Positions 43,150-51,850 of a stretch of DNA of 64,000 nt are shown in pieces. Numbering within the stretch: the stretch's first letter is position 1; the number at the start of each line of letters is the position of its first letter. Below the pieces are notes generated by a model, which saw only the letters and a list, made by a program, of their open reading frames with translations, searched no databases and was not told the DNA's origin. A program made the translations under genes and the position numbers. This DNA comes from Poriferisodalis sp965208485 (GTDB taxonomy: Bacteria > Actinomycetota > Acidimicrobiia > Acidimicrobiales > Poriferisodalaceae): contig NZ_OZ242344.1 of assembly GCF_965208485.1 (NCBI RefSeq), forward strand, positions 1,550,001 through 1,614,000. The letters are read 5' to 3'.

Positions 43150-45291
43150 GTGAGCCTCACCGCTGCGGCGCCGGGACGGCTGACGGCGTTCCTGCCCGAC
43201 GACCCCGATGCCGACTCGCTGCTCGACGGGTTCCTGGCCTACACCGCCGAGGTAGGTCTTGAGCTCTATGAGGCACAGGAAGACGCCGTGCTGGAGATCT
43301 TCGGAGGCAACCACGTCATCATCACCACGCCGACCGGCTCGGGCAAATCGCTGGTGGGCCTCGCGGCGCACTTCGAGGCGGTGGCGCGAGGTCGGCGCAG
43401 CTACTACACGGCTCCGGTCAAGGCGCTCGTGTCGGAGAAGTTCTTCGCACTCTGCGACGAGCTCGGCGCAGCGAACGTCGGCATGGTGACCGGCGACGGC
43501 GCCGTCAACCCCGACGCACCGGTGGTCTGCTGCACGCAGGAGATCCTGGCCAACCTGGCACTGCGCAACGGCGCCGACGCCCCGGTCGACAGCGTCGTCA
43601 TGGACGAGTTCCACTTCTATGCCGACCGCGACCGGGGCTGGGCCTGGCAGGTGCCGCTGCTGGAGCTGACCCGCACCCAGATGATCCTGATGAGTGCCAC
43701 CTTGGGCCCCACCGGGCGCTTCGCCGACGACCTGCGACGTCGCAGCGGCCGTGAGGTCGCCGCAGTGACTGGTGCCGAACGGCCGGTGCCGCTCACCTTC
43801 ACCTACCGCGAGACCACGCTGCACCAATCGCTCGAAGAGCTGCTGGAGCTGCGCCGGGTGCCCGCCTACATCGTCCATTTCACCCAGAGGGCCGCTACCG
43901 AGCGGGCGCAGGCCCTCACCAGCCTCAATGTGCTGTCGAAGGACGAGAAGGCGCAGGTGGCAGCCGAGATCGTCGACTTCCGGTTCGACTCGCCGTTCGG
44001 GCGCGACATCCAGCGATTCGTCAAAGCCGGCATCGGCGTGCATCACGCCGGGATGCTGCCCAAGTACCGGCTGCTGGTGGAACGTCTGGCCGGGGCAGGC
44101 CTGCTCAAGCTCATCTGCGGCACCGACACGCTCGGCGTCGGGGTGAACGTGCCCATCCGCACCGTGGTGTTCACCCAGCTCTGCAAGTACGACGGCCGCG
44201 ACACGCGGGTGCTGTCGGTGCGCGACTTTCAGCAGATCGCCGGCCGGGCGGGGCGCCGGGGCTTCGACCACGAGGGCTTCGTGTGGTGCCAGGCGCCCGA
44301 GCACGAGGTGGAGTACGCGATGGCGCTGGAGAAGGCCCGCGAGAAGTTCGGCGACGACCCGGCCAAGCTGCGCAAGGTCCGTCGCCCGTCACCGCCCAAG
44401 CGGGGCTATGCGCCATGGAATGCCGACACGTTCGGCCGGCTGGCGTCGGGACAGCCCGAACTGCTCCGCTCGCAGTTCGACGTGTCGCACTCGATGCTGA
44501 TGAACGTGCTGGACCGCCCCGGCGACGGCTGTGCGGCCATGCGCCGGCTGCTCACCGACAATCACGAGACGCGTGCGGCCAACCGCACCCACATCCGCCG
44601 TGCCATCGCCATCTACCGCTCGCTGGTCGAGACGGAGGTGGTGGAACGGCTCGACGAGCCTGACGAGCTGGACCGGCTGGTACGGGTAAACGTGGACCTG
44701 CAGGCCGAGTTCGACCTGACCCAGCCGCTGTCTCCGTTCGCGCTCGACGCCATCGAGTTCCTCGACCCAGACGAGCCCACCTACCCGCTCGACGTGCTGA
44801 GCGTGCTCGAAGCCACGCTCGAGAACCCCACCGTGGTGCTGGAACGCCAGCGAGACATGGCACGCACCGACCTGCTGGCTGAGATGAAGGCCGAGGGCGT
44901 GGAGTACGAGGAGCGGATGGAGCGGTTGGAGGAGGTCGAGTGGCCCAAGCCGCTGCGCGACTGGCTGTATGACAGCTTCAACGCCTGGTCCCTCCATCAT
45001 CCCTGGCTGCGCAACGAGAACGTGCGCCCGAAGTCAGTGGCCCGCGACATGAATGAGCGGGCGATGACGTTCCGCGAGTACGTGAACCACTACGGCATCA
45101 AAGGATCCGAAGGCGTGCTGCTGCGCTACCTCAGCGATGCCTACAAGGCGCTCGTGCGCAACGTGCCCGAACACCGCCGCACCGACGACATCGTCGAGCT
45201 CACCCGCTGGCTGGGCGAGACCGTGCGCACCACCGACAGCAGCCTCATCGACGAGTGGGAACGTCTCGAACAACTGCCCAACCACCCATGA
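43150..45291 (+). CDS. DEAD/DEAH-box (Ski2-like) helicase, DUF3516 type
   Basis: 713 residues from a GTG at 43150. Motif I 'TTPTGSGKSLVG' (59-70), Ia 'APVKALVSEK', motif II DEFH in 'VVMDEFHFYADRDRGW', motif III 'MSATL', and motif VI 'QQIAGRAGRRGFD'. The C-terminal half ('EFDLTQPLSPFALDAIEF', 'HPWLRNENVRPKSVARDM') matches the actinobacterial DUF3516 helicases as I recall them, which tend to be longer, so the last hundred or so residues may be absent here. Likely role: RNA or DNA unwinding, possibly RNA turnover. Nothing suggests a frameshift at the end. Confidence 0.88.
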   Translation: MSLTAAAPGRLTAFLPDDPDADSLLDGFLAYTAEVGLELYEAQEDAVLEIFGGNHVIITTPTGSGKSLVGLAAHFEAVARGRRSYYTAPVKALVSEKFFALCDELGAANVGMVTGDGAVNPDAPVVCCTQEILANLALRNGADAPVDSVVMDEFHFYADRDRGWAWQVPLLELTRTQMILMSATLGPTGRFADDLRRRSGREVAAVTGAERPVPLTFTYRETTLHQSLEELLELRRVPAYIVHFTQRAATERAQALTSLNVLSKDEKAQVAAEIVDFRFDSPFGRDIQRFVKAGIGVHHAGMLPKYRLLVERLAGAGLLKLICGTDTLGVGVNVPIRTVVFTQLCKYDGRDTRVLSVRDFQQIAGRAGRRGFDHEGFVWCQAPEHEVEYAMALEKAREKFGDDPAKLRKVRRPSPPKRGYAPWNADTFGRLASGQPELLRSQFDVSHSMLMNVLDRPGDGCAAMRRLLTDNHETRAANRTHIRRAIAIYRSLVETEVVERLDEPDELDRLVRVNVDLQAEFDLTQPLSPFALDAIEFLDPDEPTYPLDVLSVLEATLENPTVVLERQRDMARTDLLAEMKAEGVEYEERMERLEEVEWPKPLRDWLYDSFNAWSLHHPWLRNENVRPKSVARDMNERAMTFREYVNHYGIKGSEGVLLRYLSDAYKALVRNVPEHRRTDDIVELTRWLGETVRTTDSSLIDEWERLEQLPNHP

Positions 45292-45582
45292 ACACGTTCG
45301 CCGACCAACGTCGCTACACGTGGCGACGCCCAGAGCTCACCGCCGCCCATAGCGGCGCGACCACCAACGCTTTCCGCCGAGTCGGCTGATCTGCTCGCTG
45401 ATGCGGCGACCGAGGGTTACGTCGTCGGTGGTGTCGCTGCAGTGCCGAGTTCGAAGCTGCCGAGCTCTCACCCAGTAGTAAAGGGGACCGATCTGACCGG
45501 TGCCGATCTCACGGGGGCGCTCTTGGGTCGGGCGTCTTGCTTACTCCGTACACGACAGGCAGGCAACGGGGCCGCCACGGCA
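45292..45582. other. Intergenic stretch, possible pentapeptide-repeat trace
   Basis: 291 bases between two convergent genes. A forward frame around 45482-45530 encodes 'GTDLTGADLTGALLGRA', two or three pentapeptide-repeat-like units (A[D/N]LxG), but nothing before or after resembles a pentapeptide protein. It is at best a relic. No hairpin terminator with a T-run was found. Confidence 0.3.
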
Positions 45583-47052
45583 TCATGTGCCCGAATGCGG
45601 CAGATAGAAGTCGTGCAGCGTCCAGGTGATCACCTCGCGCTTGGGTTCGCAGGCTTCTGCGAAGGAAGCCGAGAAACCGCCGGCAGACAGGAAGAAGAAC
45701 GGCGACGACGGCTGCAGCGCCTCGCCCGCCCAGCCTCGGCCGCTGGCGGCCAACCGCCGCAGCGCCTCGGTGTGCTCGAAGTACGTGCGGGCAGTGGCGG
45801 GGCGCCCCCGGTACTTGACCGAGCCGGTCACGAACATGCCGCCCAGCGTTCGGCCCACCATGTCGAGATCTACGCGGACGCCGGTGCGATCGGTGCCTTG
45901 CCAACGCTGCCAGTCCGGCACCAACGGCAACCCGGCCTCGACCGCACGACGAGCGTACGCCTGGCGTGCGACATCCTCGAAGACGTGGCTGCCCACATAC
46001 GTCGAGAAAGCTGCGGGCCGGATCTGGGTGCTCCACACGTGTTGCGCACCGAACGCCACCGCAGCCGATTCCGCCGGCAACGCGATGCGATAGTGGAAAC
46101 GTGCCCCAGGGTCTGCCAGCCGGTAGCGCAGCCCTCGGGTACGAGACTCACCGAAGTCGAGTTCCGACTGCAAGTACGACAAGTCTTCCAGTTGCGCCAC
46201 CAGCCGCTTGAGCGACGAGTCGGCGCTTCGGCCCATCTGGGACGCGATCTGGCCCAACGTGCGTGCGCCGAGGCCGACGCTGGCGAGCACCGCTCGGTAC
46301 TGCTGCGTGTGGCGCAAGCCTTCCTCTTGGTCGAGCTCGGTGCGAATGCGAGAGCGAACGATGCCGTCAGGCGCCAGTGCCAACCGGATGATGTTGCGGT
46401 CGGCCTCCTCAGCAGGATCGACCTCTGCGAGATTGGCCGGCAGGCCGCCGAGGGCCGCATACAGGTCGATGCGGTCTCGCATCGAGAAGCCGCGAAGCAT
46501 CTGCGCACTGTCGTGGTAGTCGAACGGCGCCAACGTGAGCGTCGCATCCAAGCGCCCGTACAGCGGCGACCCGCCCCGTTCGAGTGCTTCGAGCACGCGC
46601 ACCGCTGAGCCGCACAGCACTACCAGCACGCCTGCGGTGCGATGGAGCTCGCTCTCCCACACGGCGTTCAGTTCCGACGCGACCTCCCGCAGGCCGGCTT
46701 CTCCGTTCGCAAGGTATTGGAACTCGTCAAGAATGATGACCGTCGGCTGGTCTGGCCGCAGGCCGAGCAATGATCGGAACACGAGCCGCCATGTGGGGTG
46801 ATCCTCGGGCCGCAGGTCGGCGCCTGACCACTGCGCGGCTGTCCTCACCAACGCTTGGCGGTTGATCTCGGGCGCCGTTGCGGAAGCCACAAAATAGAGC
46901 GCGCGATGCGGCTCCCACAGCTGAGTCAGCAAGTGCGTCTTGCCGACCCGGCGGCGGCCGCGCACCAGCGCGAGTGCCGGTCGCCCGCTGTCCGCGAGCC
47001 GCCGCAAGACAGCTGCCTCGTGCTCGCGATCGATCAGCCGAGGAGTCTCCAC
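45583..47052 (-). CDS. AAA ATPase of the archaeal-type (PF01637/DUF234) family
   Basis: 489 residues from a GTG at 47052. Walker A 'RGRRRVGKTHLL' and Walker B 'VIILDEFQYL' are present, with the sensor 'LCGSAVRVLE' and 'DYHDSAQMLRGFS'. A winged-helix region follows ('YRAVLASVGLGARTLGQIAS', then a second helix), and the C-terminal DUF234-like domain includes a nuclease-like patch ('VRVDLDMVGRTLGGMFVTGSVKY'). These ATPases are common in mobile or defence-like islands, with unknown function. The upstream region is unusually A+T-rich and carries 16-bp direct repeats. Confidence 0.85.
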   Translation of the reverse strand: METPRLIDREHEAAVLRRLADSGRPALALVRGRRRVGKTHLLTQLWEPHRALYFVASATAPEINRQALVRTAAQWSGADLRPEDHPTWRLVFRSLLGLRPDQPTVIILDEFQYLANGEAGLREVASELNAVWESELHRTAGVLVVLCGSAVRVLEALERGGSPLYGRLDATLTLAPFDYHDSAQMLRGFSMRDRIDLYAALGGLPANLAEVDPAEEADRNIIRLALAPDGIVRSRIRTELDQEEGLRHTQQYRAVLASVGLGARTLGQIASQMGRSADSSLKRLVAQLEDLSYLQSELDFGESRTRGLRYRLADPGARFHYRIALPAESAAVAFGAQHVWSTQIRPAAFSTYVGSHVFEDVARQAYARRAVEAGLPLVPDWQRWQGTDRTGVRVDLDMVGRTLGGMFVTGSVKYRGRPATARTYFEHTEALRRLAASGRGWAGEALQPSSPFFFLSAGGFSASFAEACEPKREVITWTLHDFYLPHSGT

Positions 47053-47067
47053 AAGGTCAATCGTACT

Positions 47068-47131
47068 AGTCGATAATCACGTAAGTAGACTAACGTGTTA
47101 GTAGATCAACGCATTAGTGCTCGCACGTATC
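47068..47131 (-). promoter_or_regulatory. 16-bp-period direct repeats upstream of the AAA ATPase
   Basis: Four 16-base blocks each starting AGT: 47068, 47084, 47100 and 47116. The middle two are most alike: AGTAGACTAACGTGTT and AGTAGATCAACGCATT. The stretch is clearly richer in A+T than its surroundings and ends 15 bases before the ATPase start, a position suited to an operator or promoter. Function is inferred from position only. Confidence 0.4.
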
Positions 47132-47193
47132 AGACAGCCGAGACATCAGATTCGCCTCGACTGCCGCCGTTCGGCGGTGCTGCATGACGATCA

Positions 47194-47343
47194 GGTCGGC
47201 GCCCGGTAGTTGGGCGCCCCTGTGCTCACTGGGTCGGCGCCCGGTAGTTGGGCGCCCCTGTGCTCACTGGGTCGGCGCCCGGTGGTTCGGCGCCCCGTGG
47301 TTACTGGGTCGGCGCCCGGTAGTTGGGCGCCCCGTGCCTACTG
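47194..47343 (-). repeat. Four tandem hairpin copies of the guaB 3' end
   Basis: Downstream of the guaB stop, four units begin at 47194, 47232, 47270 and 47307 (spacing 38, 38, 37), with the coding original at 47344 (spacing 37). Each contains GGCGCCCGGTAGTTGGGCGCC, a perfect 7-base stem with a 7-base loop (the third unit has GGTGGTT as loop and one mismatch). On the minus strand each repeats the guaB codons for APNYRxPTQ (the third APNHR-like); the next downstream units carry TAA and TGA in the place of guaB's TAG, while the last ends PT-TGA. There is no T-run, so they are not classical intrinsic terminators, but stacked hairpins could stabilise or end the guaB message. Confidence 0.85.
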
Positions 47344-48852
47344 AGTCGGCACCCGGTAGTTGGGCGCCTCCTTGGTGATCATGATGTCGTGGGGGTGGCT
47401 CTCGCGCAGGGCGGCCGCAGTGACGCGCACGAACCGGGTGCGCAGACGCATGTCGTCGATGCTCGCGGCACCGCAGTAGCCCATCGCCTGGCGCAGCCCG
47501 CCAACCAGTTGGTGCAGCACGCCCGCCAGCGGCCCCTTGTAGGCCACCCGCCCTTCGATCCCCTCGGGCACCAGTTCCTCGACCTCGCGCCCGTCCTGGA
47601 AGTAGCGGTCCTTGGAATAGCTGCGGCCCTTCATGGCGCCCACCGAGCCCATGCCCCGGTACTCCTTGAAGCGCTCGCCCTGGTACAGCACCACCTCGCC
47701 GGGCGATTCATCGGTGCCCGCCAGCAGGCTGCCCACCATGGCGCTGTGCGCCCCGGCGGCGATCGCCTTGGCGAGGTCGCCCGAGAACTGCATGCCGCCG
47801 TCCGCGATCACCGGCACGCCGGCCGCGGCGGCCTCCGAGGCGCAGTCGAACACCGCCGAGATCTGCGGCACCCCCACGCCGGCCACCACCCGGGTGGTGC
47901 AGATGGAGCCAGGGCCGATCCCGACCTTGATCGCATCAGCACCGGCTTCGACGAGCGCCCGGGCTGCATCCGCCGTGGCCACGTTGCCCGCCGCCACCTC
48001 GGCGGCGTGATTCGCCTTGATCTTCGCGACCGTCTCGATGACGTCGCGACTGTGGCCGTGGGCCGTGTCGACCACGATGGCATCCACATCGCGCTCGACC
48101 AATGCCGCCGCCCGCTCCATCGTGTCCGGACCAGTGCCCACGGCCGCTGCCACCAGCAGCCGGCCCCGCTCGTCTTTCGAGGCATTGGGGAACTGGATGC
48201 GCTTCTGGATGTCCTTCACCGTGATGAGGCCCACGAGCCGGAAGTCGTCGTCCACGATCGGCAGCTTCTCGATGCGGTGCTTCGCCAGGATCACCTGCGC
48301 CTCGTCCAGCGTGATCGGCGACCGCGCGGTGACCAGCCCTTCGGAGGTCATCACCTCACCGATCGGCCGGCTCCAGTCGGTCTCGAAGCGCAGGTCGCGA
48401 TTGGTGAGGATCCCCACCAGCCGTCCCGACGGGTCAGTGATGGGCACGCCACTGATCTTGAAGCGGGCCATCAGGTCTTCGGCCTCGAAGACCAGGTTGT
48501 CGGGACCCAACGTGAAGGGCTCGTTGATCATCCCCGACTCGGAGCGCTTCACCTTGTCGACCTCGGCCGCCTGATCGGCGACCGACAGGTTGCGGTGGAT
48601 CACGCCGATGCCGCCGTGACGGGCCATCGCAATAGCGAGACGCGCCTCGGTGACGGTGTCCATGGCCGCGCTCACCAACGGAACGGCAAGCGTGATGCCA
48701 CGCGTGAACCGCGTCGACGTGTCCACCGCATCGGGCAGCACATCGGACGCGTCGGGCACGAGCAGCACGTCGTCAAACGTCAGCCCGTCGGTCGTGAATT
48801 TCGTGTCCAGAGAGGGAAATCGCCCCACTTCAGGGGGCTGCTGGGGGGCCAT
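47338..48852 (-). CDS. guaB: Inosine-5'-monophosphate dehydrogenase
   Basis: 504 residues from the ATG at 48852, the usual length. It begins 'LTFDDVLLVPDASDVLPDAV'. Two CBS domains occupy about 95-210 ('ISGVPITDPSGRLVGILTNRD', 'LPIVDDDFRLVGLITVKDI'), and the catalytic loop is 'GIGPGSICTTRVVAGVGVPQ' with the active-site Cys. It oxidises IMP to XMP with NAD, the committed step of GTP synthesis. The CBS pair usually gives control by purine nucleotides. The last codons form part of a hairpin that is repeated four times downstream. It diverges from gpgS across about 200 bases that hold a dispersed repeat. Confidence 0.95.
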   Translation of the reverse strand: MAPQQPPEVGRFPSLDTKFTTDGLTFDDVLLVPDASDVLPDAVDTSTRFTRGITLAVPLVSAAMDTVTEARLAIAMARHGGIGVIHRNLSVADQAAEVDKVKRSESGMINEPFTLGPDNLVFEAEDLMARFKISGVPITDPSGRLVGILTNRDLRFETDWSRPIGEVMTSEGLVTARSPITLDEAQVILAKHRIEKLPIVDDDFRLVGLITVKDIQKRIQFPNASKDERGRLLVAAAVGTGPDTMERAAALVERDVDAIVVDTAHGHSRDVIETVAKIKANHAAEVAAGNVATADAARALVEAGADAIKVGIGPGSICTTRVVAGVGVPQISAVFDCASEAAAAGVPVIADGGMQFSGDLAKAIAAGAHSAMVGSLLAGTDESPGEVVLYQGERFKEYRGMGSVGAMKGRSYSKDRYFQDGREVEELVPEGIEGRVAYKGPLAGVLHQLVGGLRQAMGYCGAASIDDMRLRTRFVRVTAAALRESHPHDIMITKEAPNYRVPTQ

Positions 48853-48876
48853 GTCGCACCCTACCGCGCGACCCGG

Positions 48877-48942
48877 AGGCTGAGCCGTATGGCGAAGCCG
48901 GGACCCGAGCGGCCCGTGAGCGGAGCGAACAAGAGCAGGAGG
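48877..48942 (+). repeat. Dispersed GC-rich intergenic repeat (REP-like), copy 2
   Basis: 66 bases beginning AGGCTGAGCCGTATGGCGAA, with 'CCCGAGCGGCCCG' and ending near 'AGAGCAGGAGG'. It is closely similar to the copy at 57070-57137 and, inverted, 5161-5203. It lies in the guaB/gpgS divergent region, so it could also affect either promoter. Confidence 0.65.
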
Positions 48943-49049
48943 CAACTGGTGCGACTGCGAGGGGTTTCACCAGTCCGCGTGCCCAGAAACGAACCGGTGA
49001 ACCCGACCGCAGTAGCTTCCACCAACAACGGCAGGCGAAGCGGGTTGAC

Positions 49050-50270
49050 GTGGCCGATTTCCAGCAGCACGGGTCGATCGCGACGCTCCATCGCCTCGCC
49101 GACCGGTCCGTCGAGAGCCTCGAAGACGAGCTGTTCGAGTACTCGCGCCGCCGCCCGATCGCGCTCATCATCCCGGCGCTGTACAGCGAGCTGCAGGGAC
49201 CGGCACTGGGCCGCATCGTCGACGAGATCGCCAAAGTCGCCTACATCGACGAGATCATCGTCGGCATCGACCGGGCAGACGAAGCCCAGTTCGCAGACGC
49301 CAGGCAGTTCTTCGCCCGGCTGCCTCAGCGCACACGCCTGCTGTGGAACGACGGGCCCAGGCTGCGCAAGATCGACGAGGTGCTCGCAGACCGGGTGCTG
49401 GCGCCCACCGAGCCGGGCAAGGGCCGCAACGTCTGGTACTGCCTCGGCTACTTCTTGGCCTCGGGCCGCTGCGAGAACGTGGCCCTGCACGACGCCGACA
49501 TCCTCACCTACGACCGCGGCCTGCTGGCCCGGCTGCTCTACCCGATTCTGCATCCCACCTTCGGGTACTCGTTCTCGAAGGGCTACTACTACCGGGCCGG
49601 CGAAGGGCCGTCGGGGCGGCTCAACGGGCGGGTGGTGCGCCTGCTGGTGACGCCGCTGCTGCGGGCGCTGCGAGCCACCATCGGCGAGCACGACTACCTG
49701 CGCTACCTGGAGTCGTTCCGCTACCCGCTGGCCGGCGAGTTCGCGATGAAGCTGGACATGACCCGCAGCATCCGCATCCCCAGCGACTGGGGACTCGAGA
49801 TCGGCGTGCTGTCGGAGGTGTACCGCATCTACCAGGGACGCCGGATCTGCCAGGTCGATCTCTGCGGCCGCTACGACCACAAGCACCAAGGCCTGTCCGC
49901 CGACGACGCCAATGCGGGCCTGCACAAGATGAGCCGTGACATCGCCAAGGCCGTCTATCGCAAGCTGGCCATCGACGGCACCGTCCTCGGCGCAGAGATC
50001 TTCCGCACCGTCAAGGCCGTGTACTACCGCAACGCGCTCGACCTCGTCAGCCACTATCGCAACGACGCCACCTTCAACGGCTTCGACTTCGACCTGCACG
50101 CCGAGGAGACGGCAGTGGAGCTGTTCGCCTCAGCGATCATGGAAGCCGGCGACGAGTTCCTGAACGACCCGATGGGCACGCCGTTCATCCCGAACTGGTC
50201 ACGGGTGCAAAGCGCCGTGCCCGACATGCTCGGCCAGCTCTACGACGCCGTCGAGCTCGACAACGCCTGA
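49050..50270 (+). CDS. gpgS: GT81 glycosyltransferase, probable glucosyl-3-phosphoglycerate synthase
   Basis: 406 residues from a GTG at 49050. The GT-A fold shows 'IALIIPALYSELQGPALGRI', 'PGKGRNVWYCLGYFLA' and the metal/sugar-nucleotide DxD in 'ALHDADILTYDR' (residues 148-150). Family GT81 transfers glucose or mannose to 3-phosphoglycerate, the first step to glucosylglycerate or mannosylglycerate. The phosphorylase-like gene at 53009 strongly favours the glucosylglycerate assignment. The dephosphorylating enzyme (GpgP) is not in the window. The last 156 bases (to 50273) recur at 51051-51206 on the other side of a VapBC module. Confidence 0.82.
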   Translation: MADFQQHGSIATLHRLADRSVESLEDELFEYSRRRPIALIIPALYSELQGPALGRIVDEIAKVAYIDEIIVGIDRADEAQFADARQFFARLPQRTRLLWNDGPRLRKIDEVLADRVLAPTEPGKGRNVWYCLGYFLASGRCENVALHDADILTYDRGLLARLLYPILHPTFGYSFSKGYYYRAGEGPSGRLNGRVVRLLVTPLLRALRATIGEHDYLRYLESFRYPLAGEFAMKLDMTRSIRIPSDWGLEIGVLSEVYRIYQGRRICQVDLCGRYDHKHQGLSADDANAGLHKMSRDIAKAVYRKLAIDGTVLGAEIFRTVKAVYYRNALDLVSHYRNDATFNGFDFDLHAEETAVELFASAIMEAGDEFLNDPMGTPFIPNWSRVQSAVPDMLGQLYDAVELDNA

Positions 50271-50273
50271 GCC
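50118..50273 (+). repeat. 3' end of gpgS, left copy of a 156-bp direct repeat
   Basis: This stretch covers the last 51 codons and stop of the synthase plus three bases. It aligns without gaps to 51051-51206 with 11 substitutions by my count (about 93% identity). VapB and VapC lie between the two copies. Confidence 0.85.
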
Positions 50274-50348
50274 GTCTGAGGCTGCGGACTCGATGGGCGC
50301 GGATGGCGATGCTGCCATATGCCCATATCGGCGAATACAGTTATCTGT

Positions 50349-50588
50349 ATGAAGACCACCATCAACCTCCCCGACGGTCTGGTCGAGCAAGCCAAACAAC
50401 GCGCCGCGGAACGGGGCTGCACCTTCACCACCCTGATCGCCGAAGGGTTGCTGCTGGTTTTGCAGCAAACCACTCCTGCGACGCGAACACCGCTGCCCAC
50501 CTGGGGCCAGAAGGGCGATCTGGTTCTCGTGGACATCGAGGATCGCGAAGCCGTCTGGCAGGCTCTCGACGGCGACGGTTGGAAGTGA
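50349..50588 (+). CDS. vapB: Ribbon-helix-helix antitoxin (VapB-like)
   Basis: 79 residues from the ATG at 50349. The start 'MKTTINLPDGLVEQAKQRAA' is a ribbon-helix-helix DNA-binding domain. The C-terminal part ('GDLVLVDIEDREAVWQALDG') would bind the toxin. Its TGA overlaps the GTG of the PIN toxin (GTGA), so the two are translationally coupled, as usual for VapBC. The pair normally represses its own promoter, which would lie in the short 50274-50348 gap ('CATATGCCCATATCGG'). Confidence 0.85.
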   Translation: MKTTINLPDGLVEQAKQRAAERGCTFTTLIAEGLLLVLQQTTPATRTPLPTWGQKGDLVLVDIEDREAVWQALDGDGWK

Positions 50589-51028
50589 TCCTCCCCGACG
50601 TCAACGTGTTGGTCTATGCCTACCGCGCAGACCTCGACCAGCACGAGACCTACCGGCCGTGGCTGTCGAAGGCGCTTGGCGGGCCGGAGCCATTCGGTGC
50701 AGCGGACGCCGTTCTCACCGGCTTCATGCGGGTGGTGACCAACCGGAGGATCTTTGCCAACCCCTCGCCGATCCAAGCAGCGCTGTCCTTCGTCGAGCAA
50801 GTTCGCTCGGCGCCTGCGACCCGCGCCGTGATGGCGACCGACGCGACATGGCGCGAGTTCGCGAGATTCGCCGAATCCGATTCCCGTATTGCCGGCAACC
50901 TGGTGCCCGACGCGTGGCTCGCCGCGCTGGCGGTCTCGGTCGGCGCCCGGCTCGCGACCGCCGATGCCGGCTTCGCCCGATTCGAGGGCCTGCGATGGTT
51001 CGATCCCCAACGAAGCGCCACCGCATAG
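50585..51028 (+). CDS. vapC: PIN-domain ribonuclease toxin (VapC-like)
   Basis: 147 residues from a GTG at 50585. The PIN fold shows the first acidic residue in 'ILPDVNVLVYAYRAD', then 'GFMRVVTNRRIFANP', 'LVPDAWLAALAVSVGARLAT' and 'TADAGFARFEGLRW', giving the acidic metal site of RNA-cleaving VapC toxins. It is probably held inactive by the upstream antitoxin. It ends 22 bases before the second copy of the gpgS 3' end. Confidence 0.87.
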   Translation: MILPDVNVLVYAYRADLDQHETYRPWLSKALGGPEPFGAADAVLTGFMRVVTNRRIFANPSPIQAALSFVEQVRSAPATRAVMATDATWREFARFAESDSRIAGNLVPDAWLAALAVSVGARLATADAGFARFEGLRWFDPQRSATA

Positions 51029-51050
51029 ACCGCGACATCGCACCGCGGCA

Positions 51051-51206
51051 GAGCTGTTCGCCTCGGCGATCATGGAAGCCGGCGACGAGTTCCTGAACGT
51101 CCCCATGGGCACGCCGTTCATCCCGAACTGGTCGAGAGCGCAAAGCGTCGCGCCCGACATCCTCGGCCAGCTCTACGACGCCGTCGAACTCGACAACGCC
51201 TGAGCC
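51051..51206 (+). repeat. Second, diverged copy of the gpgS 3' end (right repeat)
   Basis: Same 156-bp segment as 50118-50273, encoding 'MGTPFIPNWSRAQSVAPDIL' where the intact gene has 'MGTPFIPNWSRVQSAVPDML', and ending with the same TGA. It has no start of its own and is not a gene. Several of its 11 differences change amino acids, so it looks like the end of a related allele rather than a fresh duplicate. Confidence 0.85.
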
Positions 51207-51336
51207 AGCCTGACCCGCCGGAGTATCACCCGCGGGATCGCTTTGAGGACTGCGTGAACGTTGTCATAACTGCCGGGCCGGGTTCCGTCTTCTGGAACGA
51301 TCTCGGCGTGATCGCCTGCTTGGCGACGAGCGGCGG

Positions 51337-51590
51337 CTAGATCAGTGCAACGAAAACCACGGCTGCCCCTGCTAGCACTGCAAAGCAGAAAGCGGCTTGC
51401 AGCACGACGGTGCGGCGGCTGCGTGGGGTGCCAGCCGCTCGGCTGACGACTCATCGAGACGCTCTCGCCAGACGGAAGGGTTAGTACCGGCGCTGCCGAA
51501 CCAGAGTTGTCCCGGGCTCGGACCGAATCCGGGCGGAGGCGTGGGGTCGCGAGGTTCGCCGTCGTCTGGTCCAGGTGCGCTGCCAGTCAT
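51337..51590 (-). pseudogene. Small proline-rich, tail-anchored protein, frameshifted
   Basis: An ATG at 51590 begins 'MTGSAPGPDDGEPRDPTPPP' then 'GQLWFGSAGTNPSVWRERLD', a proline/glycine-rich cytoplasmic stretch common in actinobacterial membrane proteins. Around 51440 the reading moves to another frame, where 'RRTVVLQAAFCFAVLAGAAV' and 'VFVALI' then a stop (51337-51339) make a typical C-terminal membrane helix. A single indel would unite them. Function unknown. The 130 bases between this and the gpgS-end repeat hold nothing I recognise. Confidence 0.45.
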
Positions 51591-51850
51591 ACTCGAACAC
51601 TCCAGTCACCCGGGGTTGGCAGGCTCAACCTAAGTGAACCCAAGACTGATCCGTTCACATGGCACCACGCTAGACAGTGTGCTTGCGAAGACGCGGCGTG
51701 GCAACGATCGACGGCACTACTGGCCTCCCTGTGGGCTTGGTGGTTGGCGGATCAGTCATCGCTACCTCAGCCGCTTGAACTCGGTTGAGTTTGATGTCGA
51801 GAATCATCGGCCGGTGCCCGCCAATTCTCTGTCGCCACGAGCCACCCGTT
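51591..51850. other. Intergenic stretch next to the recombinase
   Basis: 260 bases without a convincing gene. A 29-codon minus-strand frame from 51759 ('MTDPPTTKPTGRPVVPSIVA') has a fair ribosome site but no relatives I know. No inverted repeats of attachment-core type were recognised by eye. Confidence 0.35.

Noticed and set aside
42637..44304. 555-codon minus-strand frame over the dehydrogenase/helicase junction
   Set aside because: It covers parts of two well-supported plus-strand genes and has no recognisable domain.
47194..47337. Classical intrinsic terminator after guaB
   Set aside because: The hairpins are strong but none is followed by a T-run on the guaB-coding strand. They are reported as repeats instead.
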